Source: Streptomyces natalensis ATCC 27448 (GTDB lineage: Bacteria > Actinomycetota > Actinomycetes > Streptomycetales > Streptomycetaceae). From it: DNA of 64,000 bases. Position numbers and translations under genes: made by a program. The stretch is taken from NCBI RefSeq assembly GCF_000935125.1, contig NZ_JRKI01000015.1:22141-86140 (forward strand), given 5' to 3'. Position 1 is the first letter of the stretch. Each line of letters opens with the position of its first letter. Positions 33,048 through 41,086 of this stretch are shown piece after piece. The notes under the pieces were generated by a model. That model was not told the origin of the DNA, made no database searches, and worked only from the letters and a program-made list of their open reading frames with translations.

Positions 33048-33074
33048 CCCCCGCTGGTTGCTGACCGGCGGGGG
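33048..33074 (+). terminator. Terminator between transfer gene and convergent GntR gene
   Basis: An 11-bp stem with one G-T pair (33048-33058 with 33064-33074) is followed by TTTCG. The next 100 bases (33100-33195) are very GC-rich with nested GGCCGG palindromes and hold no gene. Confidence 0.72.
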
Positions 33075-33208
33075 TTTCGCACGCCTGGGAGCGCTTCGGC
33101 GAATGGGGCGGCTGGCGGCCGGGCGGGACCGGCCGAAGGCCGCACGCCCGGCCGGACCGTCCGGCCGCCCGGCGCGCCCTGGCGCGCCCTTGAGTAAGTG
33201 AAGAAACT

Positions 33209-34000
33209 TTACGCAGGTTCGCTCTGGGCCTTGCGGGGGCGCTTGGCTGGCGCCTTCTCGGGGGTGACCCGAAAGACAAGCCGGGACTTGGCGGCGGCGG
33301 TGTGCAGCTCCTCGCAGAGAAGCGGACGGTGATCGGTGCCGTAGGTGACGCGATAGGTGATGAGAATCGGGCTGGCGTCGGACAATCCAAGGGCCTGTCG
33401 CTCGTCGGGCAGGGGCGTCCGCGCGTCGACGTACTCCAGCCAGTACAAGTCGTGGCCGGCTGCGACTAGATGTGCGTACAGATCGGTTACCGGGGCGTCG
33501 GGAGTCTCCCCCAACGCCGGGGCTTCGGCTGCTACGTCAAGAGGAATGATCAAACGCTGTGTACTGCGAGCGCCGGTCGCTGGATCGGTCAGCAGGCGAT
33601 CGACACTGAAGGCATCGGTGGCGTCCTCTTCCCGGCGACCCAGAAGTTCAGCGAGTGTGCCGATGATGTGAGTGCGAGTGATGCTCGGCTCTTCCGCCTC
33701 ATGCATCTCTGGCACAGAGAAGCGCTTGCCCGATTTCGTGATCGTCCGCGGGATGGCAGACGTAGGGCTGACCATGCGGACGAAGGAACCTTGCCCTTGC
33801 CGACTTTCAACTAGACCCATGGTCCGCAGTTCGGCGACTGCGAGTCGCACGGTCATGCGGCTGAGTTTGTACCGCTCAATGAGTTCGGTCTCGCTTGGTA
33901 GCTTGCTCCCAGGTTCGTACTCGCCTGACTTGATCGCCTGTGCCAGGTTGTCGGCGACTTGCCTGTACATGGGGGTAGGACGGGTGATGTCGCCCGGCAT
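33209..34000 (-). CDS. GntR family regulator (KorSA-like)
   Basis: This 263-residue protein has a GntR winged HTH (PMYRQVADNLAQAIKSGEY; KLPSETELIERYKLSRMTVR) over about residues 10-75 and a UTRA-type ligand domain (LIIPLDVAAEAPALG through the end), with a basic Lys/Arg/Pro tail. In pSAM2, KorSA of this family represses its own gene and pra, holding the element in the integrated state. It is divergent from the transfer operon, so the operator-like sites at 34059-34125 are its natural targets. Confidence 0.85.
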   Translation of the reverse strand: MPGDITRPTPMYRQVADNLAQAIKSGEYEPGSKLPSETELIERYKLSRMTVRLAVAELRTMGLVESRQGQGSFVRMVSPTSAIPRTITKSGKRFSVPEMHEAEEPSITRTHIIGTLAELLGRREEDATDAFSVDRLLTDPATGARSTQRLIIPLDVAAEAPALGETPDAPVTDLYAHLVAAGHDLYWLEYVDARTPLPDERQALGLSDASPILITYRVTYGTDHRPLLCEELHTAAAKSRLVFRVTPEKAPAKRPRKAQSEPA

Positions 34001-34058
34001 CGAATGACTCCTGTCCGGCAGCTGCCGTGAGGGTGGCTAGCGGTGATCGGCTCTATCA

Positions 34059-34125
34059 CTCATTAGAATAAGGGGTTGCCTAACTGGCTCACAAGATGGA
34101 GCATGAGTGCACTCGTTATAACGAG
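34059..34125. promoter_or_regulatory. Divergent control region of GntR gene and transfer operon
   Basis: Two elements are visible. 34059-34080 (CTCATTAGAATAAG then GGGTTGCC) matches the site at 31439. 34112-34125 (CTCGTTATAACGAG) is a perfect 14-bp palindrome, the size of GntR operators. A -35-like TTGCCT begins at 34076. Confidence 0.55.
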
Positions 34126-34176
34126 AGGCGTACGGATGAGCTGTGCGCCTGCATCAACGGTGGAGGAGTGCAAAGC

Positions 34177-34551
34177 GTGCAGACCATGCCCATTGATGTG
34201 GGGCGTCTGGGGACGTTCCTGTGTGTTGTGCCACCCGAACCGCGGGCGAATCCAGAGACCGGGGAGTTGCGGAAGGATCGGGACGGCAATCCCATCTACG
34301 TGGTGGGAGTTGCGGTGCGTCAGGCAGACCGGCGGCGCGCGGACGTCATCGACATTTCCGTTCCGGCCGAACCGCAGGGGATCGCCGAAGGCATGCCCGT
34401 GCTGGTAAATCACCTGGTGGCAACGTACTGGCAGATCGGTGACCGGTCCGGAATCGCGTTCCGCGCCTCGACGATCACCCCGGCCGGTCCTCCCGCCGGC
34501 CCTTCCGCCAGCAGCTCGGGAAACCGCGGCAAGTCGGGCGGTGATGCCTGA
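34177..34551 (+). CDS. SCO3933 family regulatory protein
   Basis: About 124 residues. PIDVGRLGTFLCVVPPEP, VVGVAVRQADRRRADVIDI and PQGIAEGMPVLVNHLVATYW match the SCO3933-type proteins encoded upstream of traB in AICEs and conjugative plasmids. The Ser/Gly-rich end looks disordered. GTG 34177 has GGAGGAG at spacing 8; ATG 34186 is an alternative. It is the first gene of the transfer operon and its stop overlaps the next start. The molecular action is unknown. Confidence 0.78.
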   Translation: MQTMPIDVGRLGTFLCVVPPEPRANPETGELRKDRDGNPIYVVGVAVRQADRRRADVIDISVPAEPQGIAEGMPVLVNHLVATYWQIGDRSGIAFRASTITPAGPPAGPSASSSGNRGKSGGDA

Positions 34552-34763
34552 TGACTGCTCACGACGTAGAGCCTGAAGAAGTGGCCCGGCTCAGGCGGCA
34601 TCTGCAACTCCTGCACGGCGTAGAGCGCCTGTTCGATGTGGCACCCGACGTCGTCACCGTCCGATGGCTGCTGCGACTGACGTGCGACAACGGCGAATTG
34701 GCCGCTAGGTCCGCCCGGAGGGTGCTTGCCGATATGAACCGTCGCGAAAGGGGGGTGTCGTAA
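34551..34763 (+). CDS. Small helical protein of transfer operon (70 aa)
   Basis: Seventy residues, mostly helical and charged (EPEEVARLRRHLQLLHGVER; SARRVLADMNRRERG), no membrane segment. It overlaps the genes on both sides by one base (TGATG and TAATG-type), so its synthesis is coupled to TraB. It could be an accessory of the translocase. No family recognised. Confidence 0.7.
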   Translation: MTAHDVEPEEVARLRRHLQLLHGVERLFDVAPDVVTVRWLLRLTCDNGELAARSARRVLADMNRRERGVS

Positions 34764-36094
34764 TGGTGTGGTCCCTGGCGGTGTGGTTCGGCTCGGCACT
34801 GTTGATCCTCGCGGTCCTCACTCAAAGATGGTGGGATCCGTGGCTGGCCAAATCAGGCGTCGACTGGCGCGCGTTCCCCTTGCGCTGGTACCTGCTGGGG
34901 TTTCCGGCAACAGTGATCCGGATACGGTGGCGCTGGAAGCAGGTCTGTTTGATCAACGACCTGTCGATCAGCCGGAAACCCACACGTATGGCGGTCGGCG
35001 ACCTGGCCGTACGAGGTACTGCTCTGCGGCCGATTGCACCGAGTCTCGGGCTACCTCGCGTCACGCGTACAGGACTGGTCGTGCGGGTTCGTTTGAACCC
35101 TGGCCAGACTCCCCGTCCATTCCTGAACGCGACGGGCGCACTGGAACACGCCTGGCGGGTGCACCGTGTGCGCATCAGCTCACCACGGCGGGGCGAGCTG
35201 ATCGTGACGGTCACGGCTCAGGACTCGCTGAGTCGAGGAGACGCGAAGGCTGATCAGCAGCCGGACCGGTTCTTGGCTGCCCGGGTCGGCCGGATCGAAG
35301 ATGGTGGCGCCTGGGTGCTGGATCTGCGCGAGATTCCGCACTGGCTCTTGGTCGGCGCGACCCAATCGGGTAAGTCCACGCTCCTGGCGGCGTGGGTGGT
35401 CCGACTGGCTCCACAGCGGTTAGCCCTGGTGGGCATCGACTGCAAGGGCGGCTTGGAACTCGGGTTGGTCGAATCGCGGCTATCGGCGCTCGCTTGCAAC
35501 CGGCCGGAAGCGATCGAACTGCTCCGCGCCCTGGTGCAAGAGATGCAAGATCGGATGGCGGCGTGCCGAGCGGCCCGCGTGCGGTCAATCTGGCAGCTGC
35601 CAGAGAGCGAGCGTCCCGTTCCGATCGTGGTCCTGGTGGATGAGCTGGCAGAGCTGTATCTATCGGATGGTTCCCGGGAGTCCCGCGACGAAGTGGCGCA
35701 ATGCGCGACGCTGCTCCTGCGGGTGGCTCAGCTAGGGGCGGCTCTCGGCCTGCATTTGGTGGTCGCCGGCCAGCGGGTCGGCTCCGAACTCGGGCCGGGC
35801 GTAACTGCTCTCCGGGCTCAGCTCGGCGGCAGGATCGCACATCGAGTCAATGATGAGGCAACAGCAGAGATGGCTCTGGGTGACTTGTCTCCCGATGCCA
35901 TCGCGGTTGCCCAGACGATCGAACCTGACGAAAAGGGCGTCGCCGTTACCACGGTCGGGGGTCGGTGGATGCGTGCTCGCTCTGATCTCACGACGCCAGA
36001 ACAAGCTCGGACCGTCGCCGACAAACACGCCCATCTAACCCCGCACTTGCCCGTCTTGGCGCACTGCATGACCGGGGGAGGGACGTCGGAATGA
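34763..36094 (+). CDS. FtsK/SpoIIIE-type DNA translocase, TraB-like
   Basis: This 443-residue protein has one or two N-terminal hydrophobic segments (about 4-22 and 40-55), then a motor domain with Walker A LLVGATQSGKSTLLAAW (about 196-212) and Walker B IVVLVDELAELYLS (about 290-303). Such TraB proteins form hexameric pumps that alone move double-stranded AICE or plasmid DNA between mycelia, recognising short repeats at clt through a C-terminal winged helix. The last 70 residues (LTTPEQARTVADKHAHL) correspond to that part. It is smaller than chromosomal FtsK. Confidence 0.92.
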   Translation: MVWSLAVWFGSALLILAVLTQRWWDPWLAKSGVDWRAFPLRWYLLGFPATVIRIRWRWKQVCLINDLSISRKPTRMAVGDLAVRGTALRPIAPSLGLPRVTRTGLVVRVRLNPGQTPRPFLNATGALEHAWRVHRVRISSPRRGELIVTVTAQDSLSRGDAKADQQPDRFLAARVGRIEDGGAWVLDLREIPHWLLVGATQSGKSTLLAAWVVRLAPQRLALVGIDCKGGLELGLVESRLSALACNRPEAIELLRALVQEMQDRMAACRAARVRSIWQLPESERPVPIVVLVDELAELYLSDGSRESRDEVAQCATLLLRVAQLGAALGLHLVVAGQRVGSELGPGVTALRAQLGGRIAHRVNDEATAEMALGDLSPDAIAVAQTIEPDEKGVAVTTVGGRWMRARSDLTTPEQARTVADKHAHLTPHLPVLAHCMTGGGTSE

Positions 36095-36285
36095 AATTGA
36101 CACAAGGAGAAATCCTCTTCCTGATCGCATTCTCTGCGCTTATCGTCGTCATGCTCGTCCGGTCGGGCGAAGTCAAATTCTGGCAGGCATTCATCGCTGG
36201 GCTCCTGGGCTTCTGCCTCGCGCTAACCCCCCTGGGAACGACATTGCTCTGGCTGATCAGCCTAGTCGTTCATGCCGTCCACTGA
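36091..36285 (+). CDS. Small membrane spread protein (64 aa)
   Basis: Sixty-four residues with two hydrophobic helices (EILFLIAFSALIVVMLV, about 7-23; FIAGLLGFCLALTPLGTTLL, about 34-53). The size and place after traB fit Spd proteins that help plasmid DNA pass septa. It overlaps traB by four bases (ATGA). Confidence 0.7.
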   Translation: MKLTQGEILFLIAFSALIVVMLVRSGEVKFWQAFIAGLLGFCLALTPLGTTLLWLISLVVHAVH

Positions 36286-36298
36286 GGGAGAGCAACGC

Positions 36299-36376
36299 AT
36301 GAAGGCATTCCTCAAGTTCATGACGGTAGTGGTCTTCATCGGCGTCGTCATCGGCTCGTGCGGAAAGGGCCCCTGA
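36299..36376 (+). CDS. 25-residue micro-lipoprotein candidate
   Basis: ATG at 36299, preceded by GAGGGAGAG, opens 25 codons: basic start (MKAFLKFM), hydrophobic core (TVVVFIGVVIG) and a lipobox-like IGSC, ending CGKGP. After signal peptidase II this would leave only five residues with a lipid. Size and layout recall colicin-release and entry-exclusion lipopeptides, but no homologue is recognised. It sits 13 bases after the spread gene. Confidence 0.5.
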   Translation: MKAFLKFMTVVVFIGVVIGSCGKGP

Positions 36377-36399
36377 CGGGCGGTACCGCTACCACTCGT

Positions 36400-36436
36400 G
36401 GGCCGCGGCTGAGGCTAACTAGCCTTGCCGCGGCCC
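36400..36436 (+). terminator. Terminator of the transfer operon
   Basis: A perfect 10-bp outer stem (36400-36409 with 36427-36436) encloses a second 5-bp stem (AGGCT/AGCCT). Confidence 0.75.
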
Positions 36437-36506
36437 CTCTTCAGGCGGCTTTCTCTCCGGACAGTTCCGCAAGGAAATGCACCACTTTTCTGGAAAGGGG
36501 TCCTCC

Positions 36507-38006
36507 ATGTCTAGTCTGATCAGCAACTCCGGCAATCCATTCACAGATGACGATTCGCGGCGGGCCACACTCGCTCTGGAAGATCGCCTCCGCTCTCTCT
36601 CCGCAACTGAACAAGACCTTGTTCGCTTAGTGGCAGATCCTGGTTTTCACCGCTGGATGGACCAGATTCGATCCGTGGGCGGCTGTGCGCACCCGATCTA
36701 CCTCGTGGGATATACGACTGTCCGGGACCCGGATTCTGGTGCAGTGCTCCGGCACTTCGACACAGCGAGCGAACCTGGCGGACGACTGGCCGTGCGCTGC
36801 CGAAACCGCAGGGAGACCCGCTGTGCCCCGTGCTCCTACCTGCACGCCGGCGACACGTTCCAACTTGTTCGCTCAGGTCTGGCTGGCGGTAAGGGAACGC
36901 CATCCGAAGTCCGGGATCATCCCCGTCTCTTCGTCACGCTCACGGCTCCCTCCTTCGGTCCCGTGCACCACATCACGGAAGGCGGGAAACAGTGTTTGCC
37001 ACGCCGTGAAAACGGTAACTGCGAGCATGGGCGCTCACGCGGATGCCGCCTGGTGCACAGTGACGGTGACCCGTTGTTGGGACAGCCATTGTGCGCGGCC
37101 TGCTATGACTACGCTGGGCACGTCCTCTGGCACGCACACGCGGGGCTCCTGTGGAGCCGATTCTGTGACAGGGTCCGGCGCATACTGGCTACTTCTGTGG
37201 GGATCGCTCAGAACAAGCTGAAGGATCACGCACGCCTGTCCTTCGCAAAGGTCGCTGAGTACCAACTACGTGCCGCAATCCACTATCACGCCGTGGTTCG
37301 CCTTGATGGACCCAGTGGCCCTGAAGTCCCCCCGCCGGAATGGGCGTCCGCTGCACTCTTGGAAAGCGCGATTCGGGAAGCAGCAGATGAGGTGACCGTC
37401 CCTATGCCGTACTCAGTAGCTGTGGGTGAATTCGTCGCCAGGTGGGGAACTCAGCTAGATATTCATGCGATTCAGTCGTTCATCGATGGCGCTCCGGTGA
37501 CGGATGACAGGGTGGCGGCCTACGTAGCTAAGTACGTCGGCAAATCCGTCTCTGAAGTGGGCGGAGCAGACCGCCGGCTCACCTCGGCCGCCGAGATTCA
37601 GTATGCAAGTTCTAACACTCACATCCGGACACTCATGGGGACATGTTGGCGTCTCGGCGGCCTTGGGGAACTGGAGGACTTGAGGCTTCGACAGTGGGCT
37701 CATGCCCTGGGCTACCGAGGGCATGTCCTTACGAAATCGCGGGTCTACTCGACCACTTACACGGCGCTCCGCGCTGCTCGTACTGATCACGTGCGCTCTG
37801 CATCCAGCGCCGATCCAGAAAACCAGGATGAGACGGCTGTCACCGAATCGGTGTGGCGATACGTCGGATCCGGTCACACTCCGGGGGCTGCTGAACTCGC
37901 TGCCGGGATCGCACGTGATCATGCTGAGGCTCGACGGTTCTACAAAGAGGCAAAGGAAGACGAGGGGTGGGCAAGGGGTGCCATGTTTTGCGGGAGAGAG
38001 CTGTGA
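36507..38006 (+). CDS. Rolling-circle replication initiator (RepSA-like)
   Basis: About 499 residues with three Rep motifs in order: LFVTLTAPSFG (motif 1, about 143), IHYHAVVRLDG (motif 2, metal-binding HxH, about 265) and VAAYVAKYVGKSV (motif 3, nicking Tyr, about 345). Paired Cys (CRNRRETRCAPC, CEHGRSRGC, CAACYDYAG) indicate zinc sites. It nicks the origin for replication after excision. ATG 36507 has GGAAAGGGG upstream; ATG 36477 is possible. The stop overlaps the xis-like gene. Confidence 0.88.
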   Translation: MSSLISNSGNPFTDDDSRRATLALEDRLRSLSATEQDLVRLVADPGFHRWMDQIRSVGGCAHPIYLVGYTTVRDPDSGAVLRHFDTASEPGGRLAVRCRNRRETRCAPCSYLHAGDTFQLVRSGLAGGKGTPSEVRDHPRLFVTLTAPSFGPVHHITEGGKQCLPRRENGNCEHGRSRGCRLVHSDGDPLLGQPLCAACYDYAGHVLWHAHAGLLWSRFCDRVRRILATSVGIAQNKLKDHARLSFAKVAEYQLRAAIHYHAVVRLDGPSGPEVPPPEWASAALLESAIREAADEVTVPMPYSVAVGEFVARWGTQLDIHAIQSFIDGAPVTDDRVAAYVAKYVGKSVSEVGGADRRLTSAAEIQYASSNTHIRTLMGTCWRLGGLGELEDLRLRQWAHALGYRGHVLTKSRVYSTTYTALRAARTDHVRSASSADPENQDETAVTESVWRYVGSGHTPGAAELAAGIARDHAEARRFYKEAKEDEGWARGAMFCGREL

Positions 38007-38188
38007 GGGGCGGGAGCAACCTGCTCATGACGCCTGATGAGGCAGCTGCCGAACTGGGCGTGACGAAGCGGGTTCTCATGGACTCCTACCGTCGATGGGG
38101 TATCCCCTACCTGAAGGTTGGCAAGCATGTCCGGTTCCGAACTCGCGATCTGCACAACTGGGTTGACGCTCGGATGCAGGGTGGCTAA
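38003..38188 (+). CDS. xis: Excisionase-like MerR/HTH protein (Xis)
   Basis: About 61 residues with a single winged HTH (MTPDEAAAELGVTKRVLMDS, then RWGIPYLKVGKHVRFRTRDL), matching excisionases that direct integrase toward excision. It overlaps the rep stop (GTGA) and lies 47 bases before int, the standard AICE order. GTG 38003 or ATG 38027 may start it. Confidence 0.85.
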   Translation: MRGGSNLLMTPDEAAAELGVTKRVLMDSYRRWGIPYLKVGKHVRFRTRDLHNWVDARMQGG

Positions 38189-38235
38189 CGTCACATCAAG
38201 TCACTGACCAATCAACATGCGGAGGTTCAACAAGC

Positions 38236-39492
38236 GTGGCGACCGTCAAGAAAGTGGATTGCTCCTGCCCGCGGCGCAAGAAGCCAACCTGCCCGCACAA
38301 GCCCTACCGGGTTACGTACCGTGAGCCAGGAGGACGGGCGGGAAAGCCGCGTCAAGTCAGCTTCAAACTCCTGGAAGATGCGCAAGCCTTCGCGGTGAAG
38401 GTGGAGCGCGACAAGGACTTAGGGGCGTACATCCACCCCAAGCAGGGGCAGCGCACCTTTTCTGACGTATGGGAGGAGTGGGTGAGTGCTGGCGTGTTGG
38501 AGGCATCCAGTAAGGCCAACTACACCAGTGTGTACAAGAATCACTACGGAGTTCCTTTTGGCTCTCGCCCCATCGGTGCTATCACCCCGAGCGACATCGC
38601 CAAGTGGGAGACAGAACAGCATGCCAAGTACGCCGCGTACGGAGTGCAGGGGCGGTTTAATGTGCTGTCGTCCGTGTTTAACTATGCCGTCGACGCGGAA
38701 ATTATCGGCCGTAACCCATGCCGGAAGGCAAACGCTCGCAAGAATGCACGCAGGAGTGCATATATTCCGGTGAGCGACGAAGAGATTCCTACGATGGAGG
38801 AAGTTCTAGGGATTATCGCGGAGGCGCCGAAAAGGATTCGTGCGGGCTTCTGGGGTATGGCCGGCTGCGGCTGTCGTCCCGGTGAAGCGTTGGCGCTGTC
38901 GGATCTCTCGATGGACTGGGAAGGGTCGATCCTCCACAAGACCCATCAGGTTTCTGCTCATGGCTGCAACGAGATCAGCGGACAGAACCGCGGTGTGAAG
39001 CGAGGCACCAAGCATCGAGATCCTAAACGAGAAGACTTGGTGGTGAAGGCACCCGTACCGGCATCGGTCGCAGAGATATTTGCCGACCACATCGATTCAT
39101 TCGGTGTCTGGGGAGAACGAGGGTGGCTTTTCGAATCACCGCGTAAGTCCGATCAGCATCCCTCCTACGACTGGTTCCTTAACCAGTTCAAAGAGGCAGC
39201 GAAGAAGGCGGGTACCCCCGAGTACACACCAAAGAGTTTCCGTCACTTCTTCATCTCTCAGGCGATTCATGAGGGAATCCCGCTCTTTGAGATCGCTGCA
39301 TGGGTTGGGCATCGCACCACCAGAGTGACCGAGGTGGTGTATGGGCACCTTGTGCGACGTGCAATGACTCGTGGTGCCAACGCCATGGAGAACCGCTTGG
39401 GGCTCGACTTGGCTCCCTTCAAGGGCGTCATCACCCCACCCCAGTGGCTTGGGGCGGGAGCGGGTGACGATGACCACGAGGGGGCGGCCTAG
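38236..39492 (+). CDS. int: Tyrosine-type site-specific integrase
   Basis: This 418-residue recombinase has a Cys-rich N-terminal arm domain (DCSCPRRKKPTCPHKP), a core-binding domain (FSDVWEEWVSAGVLEASSKA, about 75-160) and a catalytic domain with Arg in GCGCRPGEALAL, PKSFRHFFIS for box II, His in AAWVGHRTT and Tyr in EVVYGHLVRR. In box II the first position of HxxR is Lys (KSFR), a change seen in some families but worth noting. It lies 285 bases from attR and should act on the tldD sites. Confidence 0.93.
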   Translation: MATVKKVDCSCPRRKKPTCPHKPYRVTYREPGGRAGKPRQVSFKLLEDAQAFAVKVERDKDLGAYIHPKQGQRTFSDVWEEWVSAGVLEASSKANYTSVYKNHYGVPFGSRPIGAITPSDIAKWETEQHAKYAAYGVQGRFNVLSSVFNYAVDAEIIGRNPCRKANARKNARRSAYIPVSDEEIPTMEEVLGIIAEAPKRIRAGFWGMAGCGCRPGEALALSDLSMDWEGSILHKTHQVSAHGCNEISGQNRGVKRGTKHRDPKREDLVVKAPVPASVAEIFADHIDSFGVWGERGWLFESPRKSDQHPSYDWFLNQFKEAAKKAGTPEYTPKSFRHFFISQAIHEGIPLFEIAAWVGHRTTRVTEVVYGHLVRRAMTRGANAMENRLGLDLAPFKGVITPPQWLGAGAGDDDHEGAA

Positions 39493-39553
39493 GTGGTTCC
39501 CTGTGTCGGCGTGTAGACCCCGTGCAGACTTTGAGAGCCTGCGGGGCGTTCCG

Positions 39554-41086
39554 TCACTCGCGGCCAGACTCGGTCGAAGTGTTCAAGATGTTCACGTTCC
39601 GAAACAGTGCTGACGGGCACCCGTGAGAGACGGCGGCGATCTGTCCAGGCTGGGCCTTTCCGCAGTTGAAAGCCCCTCCTAGGACGTACGTCTGCGGTCC
39701 TCCGACGGCCATCATGGAGCCCCAGAAGTCGGGCGTAGTTCCCTGGTAGGCAACGTCCCGAAGCTGTCCGCAAAGGCGCCCGTTCCGGATCGCGTATGCC
39801 CTCTGCTGTGTGAACTGGAAGTTGTACCGCTGCATATCGATCGACCAGGACCGGTCGCCGACCACATAGATGCCGCGCTCCACGCCCGCGATCAGCTCCT
39901 CGGTGGAGGGCCCGTCCGGCGCCGGGCGCAGCGAGACGTTGGCCATCCGCTGGACCGGCACATGGTCCGGCGAGTCCGCGAAGGCGCAGCCGTTGGAGCG
40001 CGGAAAACCGGTCAACGCGGCGGTTCTGCGGTCGAGTTGATAGCCGACCAGGGTGCCGTCCTTGATCAGGTCCCAGGACTGGGCGGCCACCCCTTCGTCG
40101 TCGTAGCCGACGGTCGCCAGCCCGTGCTCGGCGGTCCGGTCGCCGGTCACGTTCATCAGGGCGGAGCCGTAGGCCAGCGTGCCCAGCTGGTCCAAGGTGG
40201 CGAACGAGGTGCCCGCGTACGCGGCCTCGTATCCCAGGGCCCGGTCCAGCTCGGTGGCGTGGCCGATCGACTCGTGGATGGTCAGCCAGAGGTTGGACGG
40301 GTCCACCACCAGGTCGTACGCGCCCGGTTCGACGCTCGGTGCGCGCATCTTCTCGGCGAGGTGCTCGGGGATCCGGGCCAGTTCGCCGTCCCAGTCGTGG
40401 TGAGGGCCGGTCAGATACTCCCAGCCGCGGCCCGCCGGCGGGGCCAGGGTGCGCATCGAGTCGAACTCGCCGGTCGTCTCGTCCACCGCCACCGCGGTCA
40501 GCTCGGGGTGCAGGCGGATGCGCTGCTGGGTGGTGCTGGTGCCCGCGGTGTCCGCGTAGAACTTGTTCTCCTGGACGGTCATGAGCAGGGCGTCCGCATG
40601 GGCCACCCCGGGCGCCGCCAGCAGCCGCGCGCTCCACTCGGCCAGCAGCCCGGTCTTGTCGGCATCGGGCACGTCGAACGGGTTGATCTCGTACGAGGAG
40701 ACCCAGGTGCGGTCGGGATACGCCGGCTCCGGCGCCAGTTCCACCGTCTCCCGGGACCCGGCGGCCTCGGTCACCCTGGCCGACAGCTTCGCCATCGCCA
40801 CCGCCTGGGCCGCCACCCGCGCCGCCGCGTCCATCGTCAGATCCACCCCCGAGGCGAACCCCCAGGCGCCGCCGTGCACCACCCGCACCGCATAGCCGAG
40901 GTCGGTGGTGTCCGCGCTCCCGGCCGTACGTGCGTCGCGCAGCCGCCAGGTGGCGCTGCGGACCCGTTCCAGGCGGAAGTCGGCGTGGTCGGCGCCCAGT
41001 GCGCGGGCCCGCGCCAGCGCGGCGTCGGCCAGCGCGCGCAGCGGCAGCGCAGTGAAGGTCTCGTCAAGGGCATGGGGTGCAGGCAC
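39554..41086 (-). CDS. tldD: TldD metallopeptidase, chimeric with element-supplied C-terminus
   Basis: This 510-residue TldD has LTIHESIGHATELDRAL (HExxxH, about residues 265-281) and, near the C-terminus, GGAFNCGKAQPGQ, whose CGK cysteine in known TldD proteins is the third metal ligand. TldD with TldE trims disordered peptides and RiPP leaders. GTG 41086 follows GGGAGGA. Codons to about residue 421 are host DNA. After the attR core the last 89 or so codons come from the element, in a different codon style. The protein end differs from the displaced native end at about 11 of 88 residues. Its pmbA partner is now 12 kb downstream. Confidence 0.93.
   Translation of the reverse strand: MPAPHALDETFTALPLRALADAALARARALGADHADFRLERVRSATWRLRDARTAGSADTTDLGYAVRVVHGGAWGFASGVDLTMDAAARVAAQAVAMAKLSARVTEAAGSRETVELAPEPAYPDRTWVSSYEINPFDVPDADKTGLLAEWSARLLAAPGVAHADALLMTVQENKFYADTAGTSTTQQRIRLHPELTAVAVDETTGEFDSMRTLAPPAGRGWEYLTGPHHDWDGELARIPEHLAEKMRAPSVEPGAYDLVVDPSNLWLTIHESIGHATELDRALGYEAAYAGTSFATLDQLGTLAYGSALMNVTGDRTAEHGLATVGYDDEGVAAQSWDLIKDGTLVGYQLDRRTAALTGFPRSNGCAFADSPDHVPVQRMANVSLRPAPDGPSTEELIAGVERGIYVVGDRSWSIDMQRYNFQFTQQRAYAIRNGRLCGQLRDVAYQGTTPDFWGSMMAVGGPQTYVLGGAFNCGKAQPGQIAAVSHGCPSALFRNVNILNTSTESGRE
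39777..39823. repeat. attR: right attachment repeat
   Basis: This is the partner of 27668-27714 with 46 of 47 identical bases. It is in frame within the living tldD. Everything from 39776 down to the tldD stop at 39554 is element-supplied coding sequence. Confidence 0.9.

Larger units (their letters stand above)
27668..39823. mobile_element. pSAM2-type integrative and conjugative element (AICE) inserted in tldD
   Basis: A 12.1-kb element is bounded by 47-bp near-identical direct repeats. In order it holds an XRE/DUF397 pair, small cargo genes, a GntR regulator, an SCO3933-type protein, a TraB-type FtsK translocase, small membrane proteins, a replication initiator, an excisionase-like HTH and a tyrosine integrase next to the right repeat. 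This order is that of pSAM2-like AICEs, which excise, replicate by rolling circle and move as double-stranded DNA. All core modules look intact. Base composition is less GC-rich than the flanks. Unusually, the target is a protein gene, not a tRNA gene. Confidence 0.93.

Noticed and set aside
27668..39823. tRNA gene as AICE target
   Set aside because: No cloverleaf or TTCGANTC arm is seen at either end. The repeats lie in the tldD frame.
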